Source: UBA4656 sp002405525
GTDB lineage: Bacteria > Pseudomonadota > Gammaproteobacteria > Xanthomonadales > Ahniellaceae
Length of the DNA: 11,153 bases
Reading direction: 5' to 3'
Assembly: GCA_036723735.1 (NCBI GenBank)
Contig: DAIMGT010000093.1
Span: 1 to 11,153, forward strand
Positions 1-5,968 of this stretch are shown here, piece after piece. The stretch's first letter is position 1; every line of letters begins with the position of its first letter. A model generated the notes under the pieces. That model was not told where the DNA came from. It did not search any database and was given only the letters and a program-made list of their open reading frames with translations. The position numbers and the translations under genes were made by a program.

Positions 1-223
1 CGACGATGTTGATCCGCCAGTCGCGCCAGGTGATGGCCGTGTTCTTGGCCAGGATGGTGATCCCGCGCTCCTTCTCCAGGTCGTTGGAGTCCATCACGCG
101 CTCGGGCACGACCTGCCGCTCGGACAACGTTCCCGACTGCTTGAGGAGCTGGTCGACGAGGGTGGTCTTGCCATGGTCGACGTGGGCGACGATGGCGATG
201 TTGCGCAGCTTTTCGATCGACAT
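1..223 (-). CDS. typA: Translational GTPase TypA/BipA, N-terminal fragment (runs off the left edge)
   Basis: Only the first 74 codons are present; the rest lies beyond the left edge. TypA/BipA is a ribosome-binding GTPase of the EF-G/LepA family, involved in ribosome assembly and in stress and low-temperature growth. The translation opens MSIEKLRNIAIVAHVDHGKT, which contains the P-loop (G1) AHVDHGKTT. The switch I/G2 region follows, reading RVMDSNDLEKERGITI, then AKNTAITW. The spacing and the MDSNDLEKERGITI string are typical of TypA and differ from LepA and EF-G. The start at 223 puts the P-loop at the usual position near residue 15. No strong Shine-Dalgarno sequence lies before it. A TATACT -10 candidate sits about 65 bases upstream on the same strand. 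The gene is divergent from the macro-domain gene. Identification is secure; function is known from the family. Confidence 0.95.
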   Translation of the reverse strand, partial: MSIEKLRNIAIVAHVDHGKTTLVDQLLKQSGTLSERQVVPERVMDSNDLEKERGITILAKNTAITWRDWRINIV

Positions 224-286
224 GGCGGCGGGCGTCCGGCCGCTGGACGGCGCGGCGCGCGGGTTTCCGGGAGGGACAAGCCGCCC

Positions 287-292
287 AGTATA
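287..292 (-). promoter_or_regulatory. Candidate -10 box for typA
   Basis: Read on the minus strand this is TATACT, a five-of-six match to the sigma-70 -10 consensus, in otherwise very GC-rich DNA. It is suitably placed to give a leader of roughly 55 to 60 bases before the typA start at 223. I see no convincing -35 box at 16 to 18 bases, so the call rests on the -10 alone. Confidence 0.35.
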
Positions 293-428
293 GCCGCGGC
301 GCGCGAATCCCGCCGGTGCGCCCGGGTTCCGATCGTGCGATTGCGCTGGATCAAGGCGCGACGGTGCGGCGGGCGCCACCATGCCCGCGTGGCCGATCGG
401 CCGCCGACGCACCCAAGACGAGGACCGC

Positions 429-926
429 ATGATCATCGAAGTCACCGGCGACATCCTGCTCACCCAGGCTCAGGCCATCGCCCATGGCGTGGCGCCCAAT
501 GACCCCTTCAACAGCGGGCTCGCGCTGCAGCTGCGCGAGCAGTCGCCCGCGATGTACAAGGACTTCCGGCATTACTGCCAGACCGCCCGCGCCGAGGCGG
601 GCGGGCTGTGGGCCTGGATGGGCGCCGACGGCCGCCGCATCGTCGCGCTGTTCACCCAGGACGGCGGCTACGAGCACGGTGCAAAGCCCGGCAAGGCCAC
701 CCCTGCGCACGTCGCGCATGCCCTCAAGGCGCTGCGGCGGCTGGCCGCGAAGGAGGCCTTCACGTCGATCGCCCTGCCTCGGCTGGCCACCGGTGTCGGC
801 GGGCTGGACTGGAGCGAGGTCGCGCCGCTGCTGCACCAGCATCTGGGCGATCTCGGAGTGCCTGTCTATGTCTACACCACCTATCGCAAGGGCGTGCGCG
901 GCGCCGAAAGCGCGAAGGCGGCCTGA
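429..926 (+). CDS. Small macro-domain (ADP-ribose-binding-like) protein
   Basis: A 165-residue protein that is essentially one macro domain. Macro domains bind ADP-ribose and derivatives; some remove ADP-ribose from proteins or nucleic acids. The domain opens with MIIEVTGDILL, the usual beta strand plus GD adenine-binding motif (G7, D8). Loop 1 follows as AIAHGVAPNDPFNSGLALQL (residues 16-35). The second ligand loop is ALPRLATGVGGLDW (115-128), like the PR(L/I)GTGLGGLDW loop of ALC1/TARG1-type macro domains. I chose the start at 429 because GAGGA lies just upstream (420-424) and the macro fold begins at once; an in-frame ATG at 381 would add 16 residues unlike the family. Loop 1 is atypical (see findings), and the aspartate used by TARG1 appears to be glycine. 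Binding is likely; enzyme activity is uncertain. The neighbours, divergent typA and a downstream cyclophilin, do not indicate a substrate, and I see no toxin partner of the DarT type. Confidence 0.8.
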   Translation: MIIEVTGDILLTQAQAIAHGVAPNDPFNSGLALQLREQSPAMYKDFRHYCQTARAEAGGLWAWMGADGRRIVALFTQDGGYEHGAKPGKATPAHVAHALKALRRLAAKEAFTSIALPRLATGVGGLDWSEVAPLLHQHLGDLGVPVYVYTTYRKGVRGAESAKAA

Positions 927-993
927 GCACGGTGCGGTTCAAAAGGGCCGCGCCCTGGGGCTACGATGGGCGCCCCGCAATCAGGAGCGCCCC

Positions 994-1503
994 ATGGCTG
1001 AACTCACCGCCCAGATCCAGCTCGCCCGCGGACCGATCCGCCTGCGCCTGTTCGCCGACCAGGCGCCGGTCACCGTGGCGAACTTCGTCAACCTCGCGCG
1101 GCGCAAGTTCTACGACGGACTGACCTTCCATCGTGTCATCCCCGATTTCATGATCCAGGGCGGCTGTCCGGAGGGTTCCGGCCGCGGCGGCCCCGGCTAC
1201 CGCTTCGAGGATGAGGTCCAGACCGGGCTTCGGCACGACGGGCCCGGCGTGCTGTCGATGGCCAACGCGGGTCCGGGCACGAACGGCAGCCAGTTCTTCA
1301 TCACCCATGGGCCGACCCCCTGGCTTGATGGCAAGCACACCGTGTTCGGCAAGGTGCTCGGCCCCGCAGACCAGCTGGTGGTCGACGCAGTGCGAGGCGG
1401 CGAACGCATCGCCGCGGTGACCATCGAGGGCGACTACGCGTCGCTGCTCGAGCAGGTCAAGGCCCACATCGATCGCTGGAACACGATCCTCGACGGGCGC
1501 TGA
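994..1503 (+). CDS. Cyclophilin-type peptidyl-prolyl cis-trans isomerase
   Basis: A 169-residue single-domain cyclophilin without a signal peptide, so cytoplasmic. It catalyses cis-trans isomerisation of X-Pro bonds during protein folding. The active-site block FHRVIPDFMIQGG covers residues 45-57, with R47, F52, M53 and Q55 matching human CypA R55, F60, M61 and Q63. GTNGSQFFIT follows at 95-104, and WLDGKHTVFGKV at 110-121, with W110 and H115 matching CypA W121 and H126. Length fits the family at about 160-170 residues. An AGGAG Shine-Dalgarno at 983-987 with a six-base spacer supports the start. It lies 67 bases after the macro-domain gene and may be co-transcribed with it. A strong terminator lies downstream at 1619-1644. 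I leave the symbol empty because several paralogues (ppiA, ppiB and others) cannot be told apart here. Many bacterial cyclophilins have Phe instead of the cyclosporin-contacting Trp; this one has Trp. Confidence 0.95.
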   Translation: MAELTAQIQLARGPIRLRLFADQAPVTVANFVNLARRKFYDGLTFHRVIPDFMIQGGCPEGSGRGGPGYRFEDEVQTGLRHDGPGVLSMANAGPGTNGSQFFITHGPTPWLDGKHTVFGKVLGPADQLVVDAVRGGERIAAVTIEGDYASLLEQVKAHIDRWNTILDGR

Positions 1504-1585
1504 GAGGCTGTGAAAAGACAGCATCCGAGGCAGGCCGTGGATGATCCGCGCGCGGGTTGTGCGCGCAAGCGCATGATTCGCGGGA

Positions 1586-1612
1586 GCGAGTCCGGACCTG
1601 TGCCGGACTCGC
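1586..1612. repeat. Perfect 10-bp inverted repeat (hairpin)
   Basis: GCGAGTCCGG at 1586-1595 is exactly complementary to CCGGACTCGC at 1603-1612, leaving a seven-base loop. It stands seven bases before the terminator hairpin, so the two stems would be adjacent in the transcript. It has no trailing T run and is not a terminator by itself. Confidence 0.7.
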
Positions 1613-1618
1613 GACTGG

Positions 1619-1644
1619 AAAAACCCGCGGGATGCGGGTTTTTT
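1619..1644 (+). terminator. Bidirectional Rho-independent terminator
   Basis: AAAAACCCGC (1619-1628) pairs with GCGGGTTTTT (1634-1643) around the five-base loop GGGAT, giving a ten-pair stem. A run of six T (1639-1644) follows the GC core on the plus strand. Five A at the left arm give a matching T run on the minus strand. It ends the macro-domain/cyclophilin transcript (and any small RNA here), and can also end the converging minus-strand metalloprotease transcript, whose stop codon is about 115 bases away. Confidence 0.85.
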
Positions 1645-1758
1645 CACCGGCGCTGAGCGTCGCTGCAGCGCGCAACGGGGCACGTGCGCCCCCTCGTGGC
1701 GGAGCGCGCGACCGGGCTGCATTGGCGCCGATCGCGTCGCCTTCGGCCGTGCGTCGGT

Positions 1759-2439
1759 TCAGGGCGGTGCGTGGCGCCCCGCGTGACCTCGGACCATGGT
1801 GGCACGCGCAGGGTCCCGCGCCGCGGGATCGGCTGCGAACCAAGCCTCGAAGCGGGTGTCCAGAAGGACGCGCCAAGGGTCGCCGCCGCGCGGCGGATGC
1901 GCCGCGGCGCCGGCCACCGGTTGCCACAGTGCCTCCAGCCGTTCGCCGACGAAGGCCAGCGCCGTGCGGTCGACGCCGGGGGAGATCGCCGCCTCTGCGG
2001 CCACCAGCGACAGCAGCGAGGTCGCCGCTTCGGCGCGCAGCCCCATCTGCCGCAGCGCGTCGAGCGCCGTAAGGTCGGCCTCACGCTCGGCCTGTAGCGG
2101 GGTCCAGCGGTCGCTGGCCTGTCGCTGCGCGAAGTGGCCCAGCGAACGATGGGCGATCTCGTGCGCGAGCACGAAGGTCACCTCGGATTCGTCGCGAGCG
2201 CGCAGCAGCAGGCCGCGCCAGATGCGCAGGCGCCCATCGGGTTCGAGTTCGGCCTGCACGGCCGGGCCGTCGACTACCCGCACCCTCACCGGTTCGGCGC
2301 CGGCCAGCGTGTCGGCGCGGCCTTGCAGCCAGGCGATGAGGACCGGATCGTCCAGCAGCGGAGCTTCCCGCTGCGGCGTTGCGGCACAGGCGGAAAGCAG
2401 CAGGGCGAGGGCGGCGGCGATGCGGTGGAGGGCGGTCAT
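1759..2439 (-). CDS. M48-family zinc metalloprotease, probable lipoprotein
   Basis: A 226-residue protein with a lipoprotein signal peptide: positively charged start, hydrophobic core ALALLLSAC, and lipobox L15-S16-A17-C18. It is therefore probably acylated at C18 and anchored in the cell envelope facing the periplasm. The zinc site is clear: HEIAH (residues 93-97) inside VLAHEIAHRSLGH, with the third ligand probably E118 in EREAD, the ExxxD motif of M48 peptidases. The family includes BepA and LoiP, which handle outer-membrane protein quality control. This protein is short, has no TPR region, and ends in a Pro/Arg-rich tail. I chose the start at 2439 because the lipobox then falls at the usual place; the frame extends 18 codons further without signal-peptide character. 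It lies 143 bases downstream of the PilZ gene on the same strand and converges on the terminator at 1619-1644. The protease fold is well supported; the substrate is unknown. Confidence 0.88.
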   Translation of the reverse strand: MTALHRIAAALALLLSACAATPQREAPLLDDPVLIAWLQGRADTLAGAEPVRVRVVDGPAVQAELEPDGRLRIWRGLLLRARDESEVTFVLAHEIAHRSLGHFAQRQASDRWTPLQAEREADLTALDALRQMGLRAEAATSLLSLVAAEAAISPGVDRTALAFVGERLEALWQPVAGAAAHPPRGGDPWRVLLDTRFEAWFAADPAARDPARATMVRGHAGRHAPP

Positions 2440-2582
2440 CGGGGTGGGTCGGGAACCGGCGTGCTGTATGCCACCCGGCGCGGCGCGCGGCAAGGCTCGC
2501 CGTTGCGGACTGGCACGCGGTTCGAGGGCTGCGGGTGGTGCGCCAGTGCCGTTCCTGGCATCGCGCGCCCGCCGCTGCGCCT

Positions 2583-3494
2583 TCAGCCGCCGGCGGCGGC
2601 GCGCGGTCGCTCCGCCATCGCGCGCAGCACGAAGTTTTCCAGCAGCAGTCGCTGCTGCGGCTCCAGTTCGAAGAACTCAAGTCCGCAGCGTTGCAGGTCG
2701 GGGTCCTCGGTCGTCGCGCTGTTGCGCACGCGGCCCATCAGCTTGAACGCGTTGCGCGGCATCGGGCCCGGTAGCACGAGGTCGACGCCGACCTGGTCGC
2801 CCGGCTTCATCGCCAGCGGATGGCACTCGAGCTGCAACCCGCCGACGCTGAGGTTCGAGACCCTGCACGGAACCGCCACGATGTCGCTCGACGCATAATT
2901 GGTGATCACGCCCTGAAGGTCGGTCGGCACCCGCGGGTGGCGGCGGAAGCGCTGAACGGCGATCGACGTCGGATAGGCGAACACCGCGACCTGGAAGGGC
3001 AGCATCTCGTAGTGCAGAAGGGTGCTGTCGAAGCGGACGATCTCGGTGCCGAGCACGCTGCGGAAACCCACCGGTGCCCCGCGGGCGGCGAGCGGGGCTC
3101 GACCGTCCGCAGCCGGCAGCCCGACGTAGATGGCCTCCCGAGGCAGAATGCCGATCAGCGTGCCGACCAGGCGCCGCGGCGGATCGCCCGCCTGGCTGAT
3201 CTGGACCAGTGACCCGGATGGCATGCGCAGCGCGGCGAGTCGGCAATCCGCTGCAGCCGGCGGACGCTGTGGCCTGGCATCGCCCGGCGTTCCGGCCGGC
3301 GGCGCACCGGCGCGCTCGGCGACTGCGGCATCGACCATGCCGATCTCGTGGATGCGCTCGGCGTGGCGTTCGTTGCGTGGTGCCTCCCCGACGCCCAGCA
3401 GTTGGCGCCCATGGGTGTCGAAGATCGGGAATGGCAGCGGCTCGCCGACCCGGATCGAGGTGCCGCTGAGCGGTACGAGCGTGCGGTTTGACAC
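2583..3494 (-). CDS. PilZ-domain c-di-GMP receptor with YcgR-like N-terminal domain
   Basis: About 303 residues. The C-terminal third is a PilZ domain with both c-di-GMP motifs intact: RRHPR (R184xxxR188) just before the domain, and NLSVGG (N214, S216, G219). Ahead of it lies a domain running from about SLVQISQ to QRF (residues 96-182) that resembles the flagellar-brake (YcgR N-terminal) fold. It includes LVGTLIG, a GFRSVLGTEI stretch, and LPFQVAVFAYPTSIAVQRF leading into RxxxR. The first 50 residues hold VGEPLPFPIFDTHGRQLLGVGE, a short element I associate with other proteobacterial PilZ or HD-GYP proteins. A Pro/Ala-rich linker follows at about 60-85. Likely role: c-di-GMP-dependent control of motility or surface structures; the partner is unknown and no flagellar or pilus gene is nearby. 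The start is uncertain: the frame opens with TTG at 3533, and I prefer GTG at 3494, though neither has a clear Shine-Dalgarno. It is divergent from the aminotransferase. Confidence 0.85.
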   Translation of the reverse strand: MSNRTLVPLSGTSIRVGEPLPFPIFDTHGRQLLGVGEAPRNERHAERIHEIGMVDAAVAERAGAPPAGTPGDARPQRPPAAADCRLAALRMPSGSLVQISQAGDPPRRLVGTLIGILPREAIYVGLPAADGRAPLAARGAPVGFRSVLGTEIVRFDSTLLHYEMLPFQVAVFAYPTSIAVQRFRRHPRVPTDLQGVITNYASSDIVAVPCRVSNLSVGGLQLECHPLAMKPGDQVGVDLVLPGPMPRNAFKLMGRVRNSATTEDPDLQRCGLEFFELEPQQRLLLENFVLRAMAERPRAAAGG

Positions 3495-3570
3495 GGGCTG
3501 ACTTGCATCGTGGCGGACGCCCCGCAGCTGCAAGTTCGGGACCGCCGGGATCCCGTCGGGCGCTCGATGC

Positions 3571-3584
3571 TGCGCTGCAGCGCA
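3571..3584. promoter_or_regulatory. 14-bp perfect palindrome between divergent genes (possible operator)
   Basis: TGCGCTGCAGCGCA is a perfect palindrome lying about 50 bases before the aminotransferase start and between that gene and the divergent PilZ gene, where an operator could act on either. GC-rich DNA yields such palindromes by chance at roughly one per 10 kb, so this is only a candidate. Confidence 0.2.
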
Positions 3585-3634
3585 TGGTAGGCTGCGGCGG
3601 CTTCCCGCCGATTTCCCAACCCGCGAGGACCCCG

Positions 3635-4831
3635 ATGCCGAAGCTTGCCCAGCGGATGAGCCGAGCGCGCCCGAGCGCCATCATGGCGGTGGCCGAGAAG
3701 GCCAAGGCCCTGAAAGCCCAGGGCCGGGACATCATCTCGTTCACCATCGGCGTGCCGAACTTCCTGCCCGGCGAGCACGTCTATGCCGCCGCGCGCGACG
3801 CGCTGGCGAAAGACAGCGGCCAGTACGGCACCAACCGCGGCCCCGATGCCCTGCTCGACGGCATGCTCAAGCACCTGCGCGAGTGCGGCGTGGAAGGCTA
3901 CGAGCGCAAGCATCTCTGCACCGGCGTCGGCAACAAGCACGTGCTGTTCAACGTGATGTACGCCCTGCTGGAGGAAGGCGACGAGGTGCTGATCCCGACC
4001 CCGTACTGGACCACCTACGTCGACATCTGCGACATCCTCGGCGCCACCGCCACCCTGCTGCACTGCCCGCCGGAGCAGGACTACAAGTTGAAGCCTGCGC
4101 AGATTGCCGCGGCGGTCGGGCCGAAGACGAAGATCCTGCTGTTCAACAACCCATCCAACCCGACCGGCATGGTCTACACGCCGGCCGAGGTGCAGGCGCT
4201 GGCCGACGAACTGGTCAAGCACGACGTCTGGGTGCTGAGCGACGACATCTACAACCGGATGATCTTCGACGGCATCCCGTACGCGCACCTGTTGAACGCG
4301 CGCCCCGAGTTGCGCGACCGGATCATCGTCCTCGACTCGGTGTCCAAGACCTACGGCATGCCCGGCTGGCGCGTCGGCTTCGCGGCCGGCCCCGAGGCGG
4401 TGGCCAAGGCGCTGGTGTCGCTCAACTCCAACCACATCACCAACCTGCCCGAGGTGGTCATCGCCGCGGCCCAGGCCGCCTACGACGGCCCGCAGGACAT
4501 CCCGAAGCAGAAGGCGGTCGAGTTCCAGTCCAAGCGCGACGAGGTGCTGGCCGCCTTCGCGAAGATTCCGGGCGTGAAGTGTCCCAAGCCCGCCGGCGCG
4601 TTCTACGCCTTCCCCGACATTTCCGTCGCCTTCGGCCGGTCGTGGAAGGGGACGAAGATCGCCAACGACGTCGACTTCTGCAACGCGCTGCTGGAGGCCA
4701 CCGGTGTTGCCGTGGTGCCCGGCAGCGCCTTCGGCGAGCCGCGCGCGATCCGCATCTCCTACACCTGCAAGCCCGCGGAGCTGACCGAGGGCCTGCGCCG
4801 CATCCAGCAGTTCTTCGGCGAGCTGGCCTGA
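3635..4831 (+). CDS. Pyridoxal-phosphate class I aminotransferase (aspartate aminotransferase-like)
   Basis: A 398-residue fold-type I, PLP-dependent aminotransferase. Catalytic and cofactor residues are present: YW pair (Y124, W125), N175 in NNPSNPTG, D203 and Y206 in LSDDIYNRM, the Schiff-base lysine K238 in DSVSKTYGMPGWRVGF, R246, and the substrate-carboxylate arginine R373 in AIRISYTCKP. The opening SRARPSAIMAVAEKAKALKAQGRDIISFTIGVPNF resembles Thermus/Rhizobium-type (subgroup I-gamma) aspartate or aspartate/prephenate aminotransferases. Likely reaction: aspartate + 2-oxoglutarate to oxaloacetate + glutamate, in the cytoplasm; side-chain specificity cannot be read from sequence alone. GAGGA at 3625-3629, five bases before the ATG, fixes the start. 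Malate dehydrogenase begins 37 bases after the stop, suggesting one transcript linking malate, oxaloacetate and aspartate. Confidence 0.93.
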   Translation: MPKLAQRMSRARPSAIMAVAEKAKALKAQGRDIISFTIGVPNFLPGEHVYAAARDALAKDSGQYGTNRGPDALLDGMLKHLRECGVEGYERKHLCTGVGNKHVLFNVMYALLEEGDEVLIPTPYWTTYVDICDILGATATLLHCPPEQDYKLKPAQIAAAVGPKTKILLFNNPSNPTGMVYTPAEVQALADELVKHDVWVLSDDIYNRMIFDGIPYAHLLNARPELRDRIIVLDSVSKTYGMPGWRVGFAAGPEAVAKALVSLNSNHITNLPEVVIAAAQAAYDGPQDIPKQKAVEFQSKRDEVLAAFAKIPGVKCPKPAGAFYAFPDISVAFGRSWKGTKIANDVDFCNALLEATGVAVVPGSAFGEPRAIRISYTCKPAELTEGLRRIQQFFGELA

Positions 4832-4868
4832 GCCGGCCGCCCTGCCCGCCAGACTACGGAGCCCTCGC

Positions 4869-5855
4869 ATGAAAGCCCCCATCCGCGTCGCCGTCACCGG
4901 AGCCGCCGGCCAGATCGGCTACAGCCTCATCTACCGCATCGCCTCGGGCGAAATGCTGGGCAAAGACCAGCCCGTGATCCTGCAGATGCTGGAGCTGCCG
5001 ATGGAGAAGGCGCAGGCCGCGCTCAAGGGCTGCATGATGGAACTGGAGGACTGCGCCTTTCCATTGCTCGCCGGCATGGTCGGCACCGACGACGCCAACG
5101 TCGCCTTCAAGGACGCCGACGTGGCCCTGCTGGTCGGTGCGCGCCCGCGCGGCCCCGGCATGGAGCGCAAGGACCTTCTGCTGGAGAACGCCAAGATCTT
5201 CACCGCCCAGGGCAAGGCGCTCAACGCGGTGGCCTCGCGCCACATCAAGGTGCTGGTGGTCGGCAACCCGGCCAACACCAACGCCTACATCGCGATGAAG
5301 TCGGCGCCGGACCTGCCGAAGAAGAACTTCACCGCCATGCTGCGCCTCGACCACAACCGGGCGCTGTCGCAGCTGGCGGCCAAGGCGCAGGTCAAGGTCG
5401 GCGACATCGAGAAGATGGTCGTCTGGGGCAACCACAGCCCGACCATGTACCCCGACTACCGCTTCGCCACGGTCGGCGGCGCCTCGCTCAAGGACAAGAT
5501 CAACGACGACGCCTGGAACCGCAACGAATTCCTGCCCAAGGTCGGCAAGCGCGGGGCGGCGATCATCGAGGCGCGCGGACTGTCGTCGGCGGCCTCGGCG
5601 GCAAATGCGGCCATCGACCATGTGCGTGACTGGGTGCTGGGCACGAACGGCAAGTGGGTCACGATGGGCATCCCGTCGGACGGCAGCTACGGTATCCCCG
5701 TCGATGTGATGTACGGCTACCCGGTGACCTGCGCCAACGGCGAGTACAGCATCGTGCAGGAGTTGCCGATCGACGAGTTCTCGCGCGAGCGCATGAACTT
5801 CACCCTGAAGGAACTCGAGGAAGAGCGCGCCGGCGTCGCGGATCTGCTCGGCTGA
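4869..5855 (+). CDS. mdh: Malate dehydrogenase (NAD-dependent)
   Basis: A 328-residue cytosolic-type malate dehydrogenase of the lactate/malate dehydrogenase superfamily, interconverting malate and oxaloacetate with NAD in the TCA cycle. The Rossmann glycine motif is TGAAGQIG (residues 10-17), with acidic E42 at the end of the second strand favouring NAD over NADP. The substrate arginines lie in GARPRGPGMERKDLL (R94, R100), and the third is R164 in LDHNRA, paired with D161. The catalytic base is H189 in WGNHSPT. NPANTN (133-138) is also conserved. The length is exactly that usual for this type, and the sequence resembles the Xanthomonas-type protein as I remember it throughout. CGGAG at 4857-4861, seven bases before the ATG, supports the start. 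It is probably co-transcribed with the upstream aminotransferase. The stretch after the stop holds small hairpins but no T-run terminator. Confidence 0.97.
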   Translation: MKAPIRVAVTGAAGQIGYSLIYRIASGEMLGKDQPVILQMLELPMEKAQAALKGCMMELEDCAFPLLAGMVGTDDANVAFKDADVALLVGARPRGPGMERKDLLLENAKIFTAQGKALNAVASRHIKVLVVGNPANTNAYIAMKSAPDLPKKNFTAMLRLDHNRALSQLAAKAQVKVGDIEKMVVWGNHSPTMYPDYRFATVGGASLKDKINDDAWNRNEFLPKVGKRGAAIIEARGLSSAASAANAAIDHVRDWVLGTNGKWVTMGIPSDGSYGIPVDVMYGYPVTCANGEYSIVQELPIDEFSRERMNFTLKELEEERAGVADLLG

Positions 5856-5888
5856 ACCCCGATCGGCGTCCGCGTTGACGCCGGCAAA

Positions 5889-5902
5889 GCCCTTCGCAGG
5901 GC
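5889..5902 (+). repeat. Small hairpin after mdh
   Basis: GCCCT (5889-5893) and AGGGC (5898-5902) pair around a TCGC loop in the mdh-prpE gap. GGGGCGCCCC, a 10-bp palindrome, follows at 5918-5927. Neither is followed by a T run, so termination after mdh is not demonstrated; they may simply stabilise the mdh 3' end. Confidence 0.35.
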
Positions 5903-5968
5903 GCTTCGACCAAGGTCGGGGCGCCCCGCGTGCCTTCCGGGGCCATCATCCCGCGGAGGGGTCCGTGC

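Larger units (their letters stand above)
1505..1645 (+). ncRNA. Candidate structured small RNA (or structured 3' UTR) ending in an intrinsic terminator
   Basis: The stretch after the cyclophilin stop is dense in perfect inverted repeats. GCTGT (1507-1511) pairs with ACAGC (1518-1522). A stem at 1557-1564 / 1569-1576, with two G-U pairs, closes on a GCAA (GNRA) tetraloop and may be enclosed by CCGCG/CGCGG. A perfect ten-pair stem lies at 1586-1595 / 1603-1612 with a seven-base loop. The Rho-independent terminator at 1619-1644 closes the unit. No open reading frame with protein character occupies it on the plus strand. I do not recognise an RNA family or a clear promoter, so it could be a 3' UTR-derived RNA processed from the cyclophilin transcript. 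The structure is seen in the sequence; that it is an RNA gene is inference. Confidence 0.3.

Noticed and set aside
484..993. An open frame that runs through the macro-domain gene in another frame and continues into the cyclophilin, suggesting a 339-residue fusion
   Set aside because: The upstream half is Arg/Ala/Ser-rich with no protein character, as expected of a shadow frame in GC-rich DNA. The cyclophilin has its own AGGAG and ATG at 994.
1677..1692. GGGGC/GCCCC palindrome after the terminator, as a second terminator for the metalloprotease gene
   Set aside because: It has no T run on either strand. The nearby 1619-1644 structure is a far better terminator.
3155..4897. A 580-residue minus-strand open frame opposite the aminotransferase
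   Set aside because: It is the antisense shadow of a gene with clear catalytic motifs; its translation is low-complexity and matches no fold I recognise.
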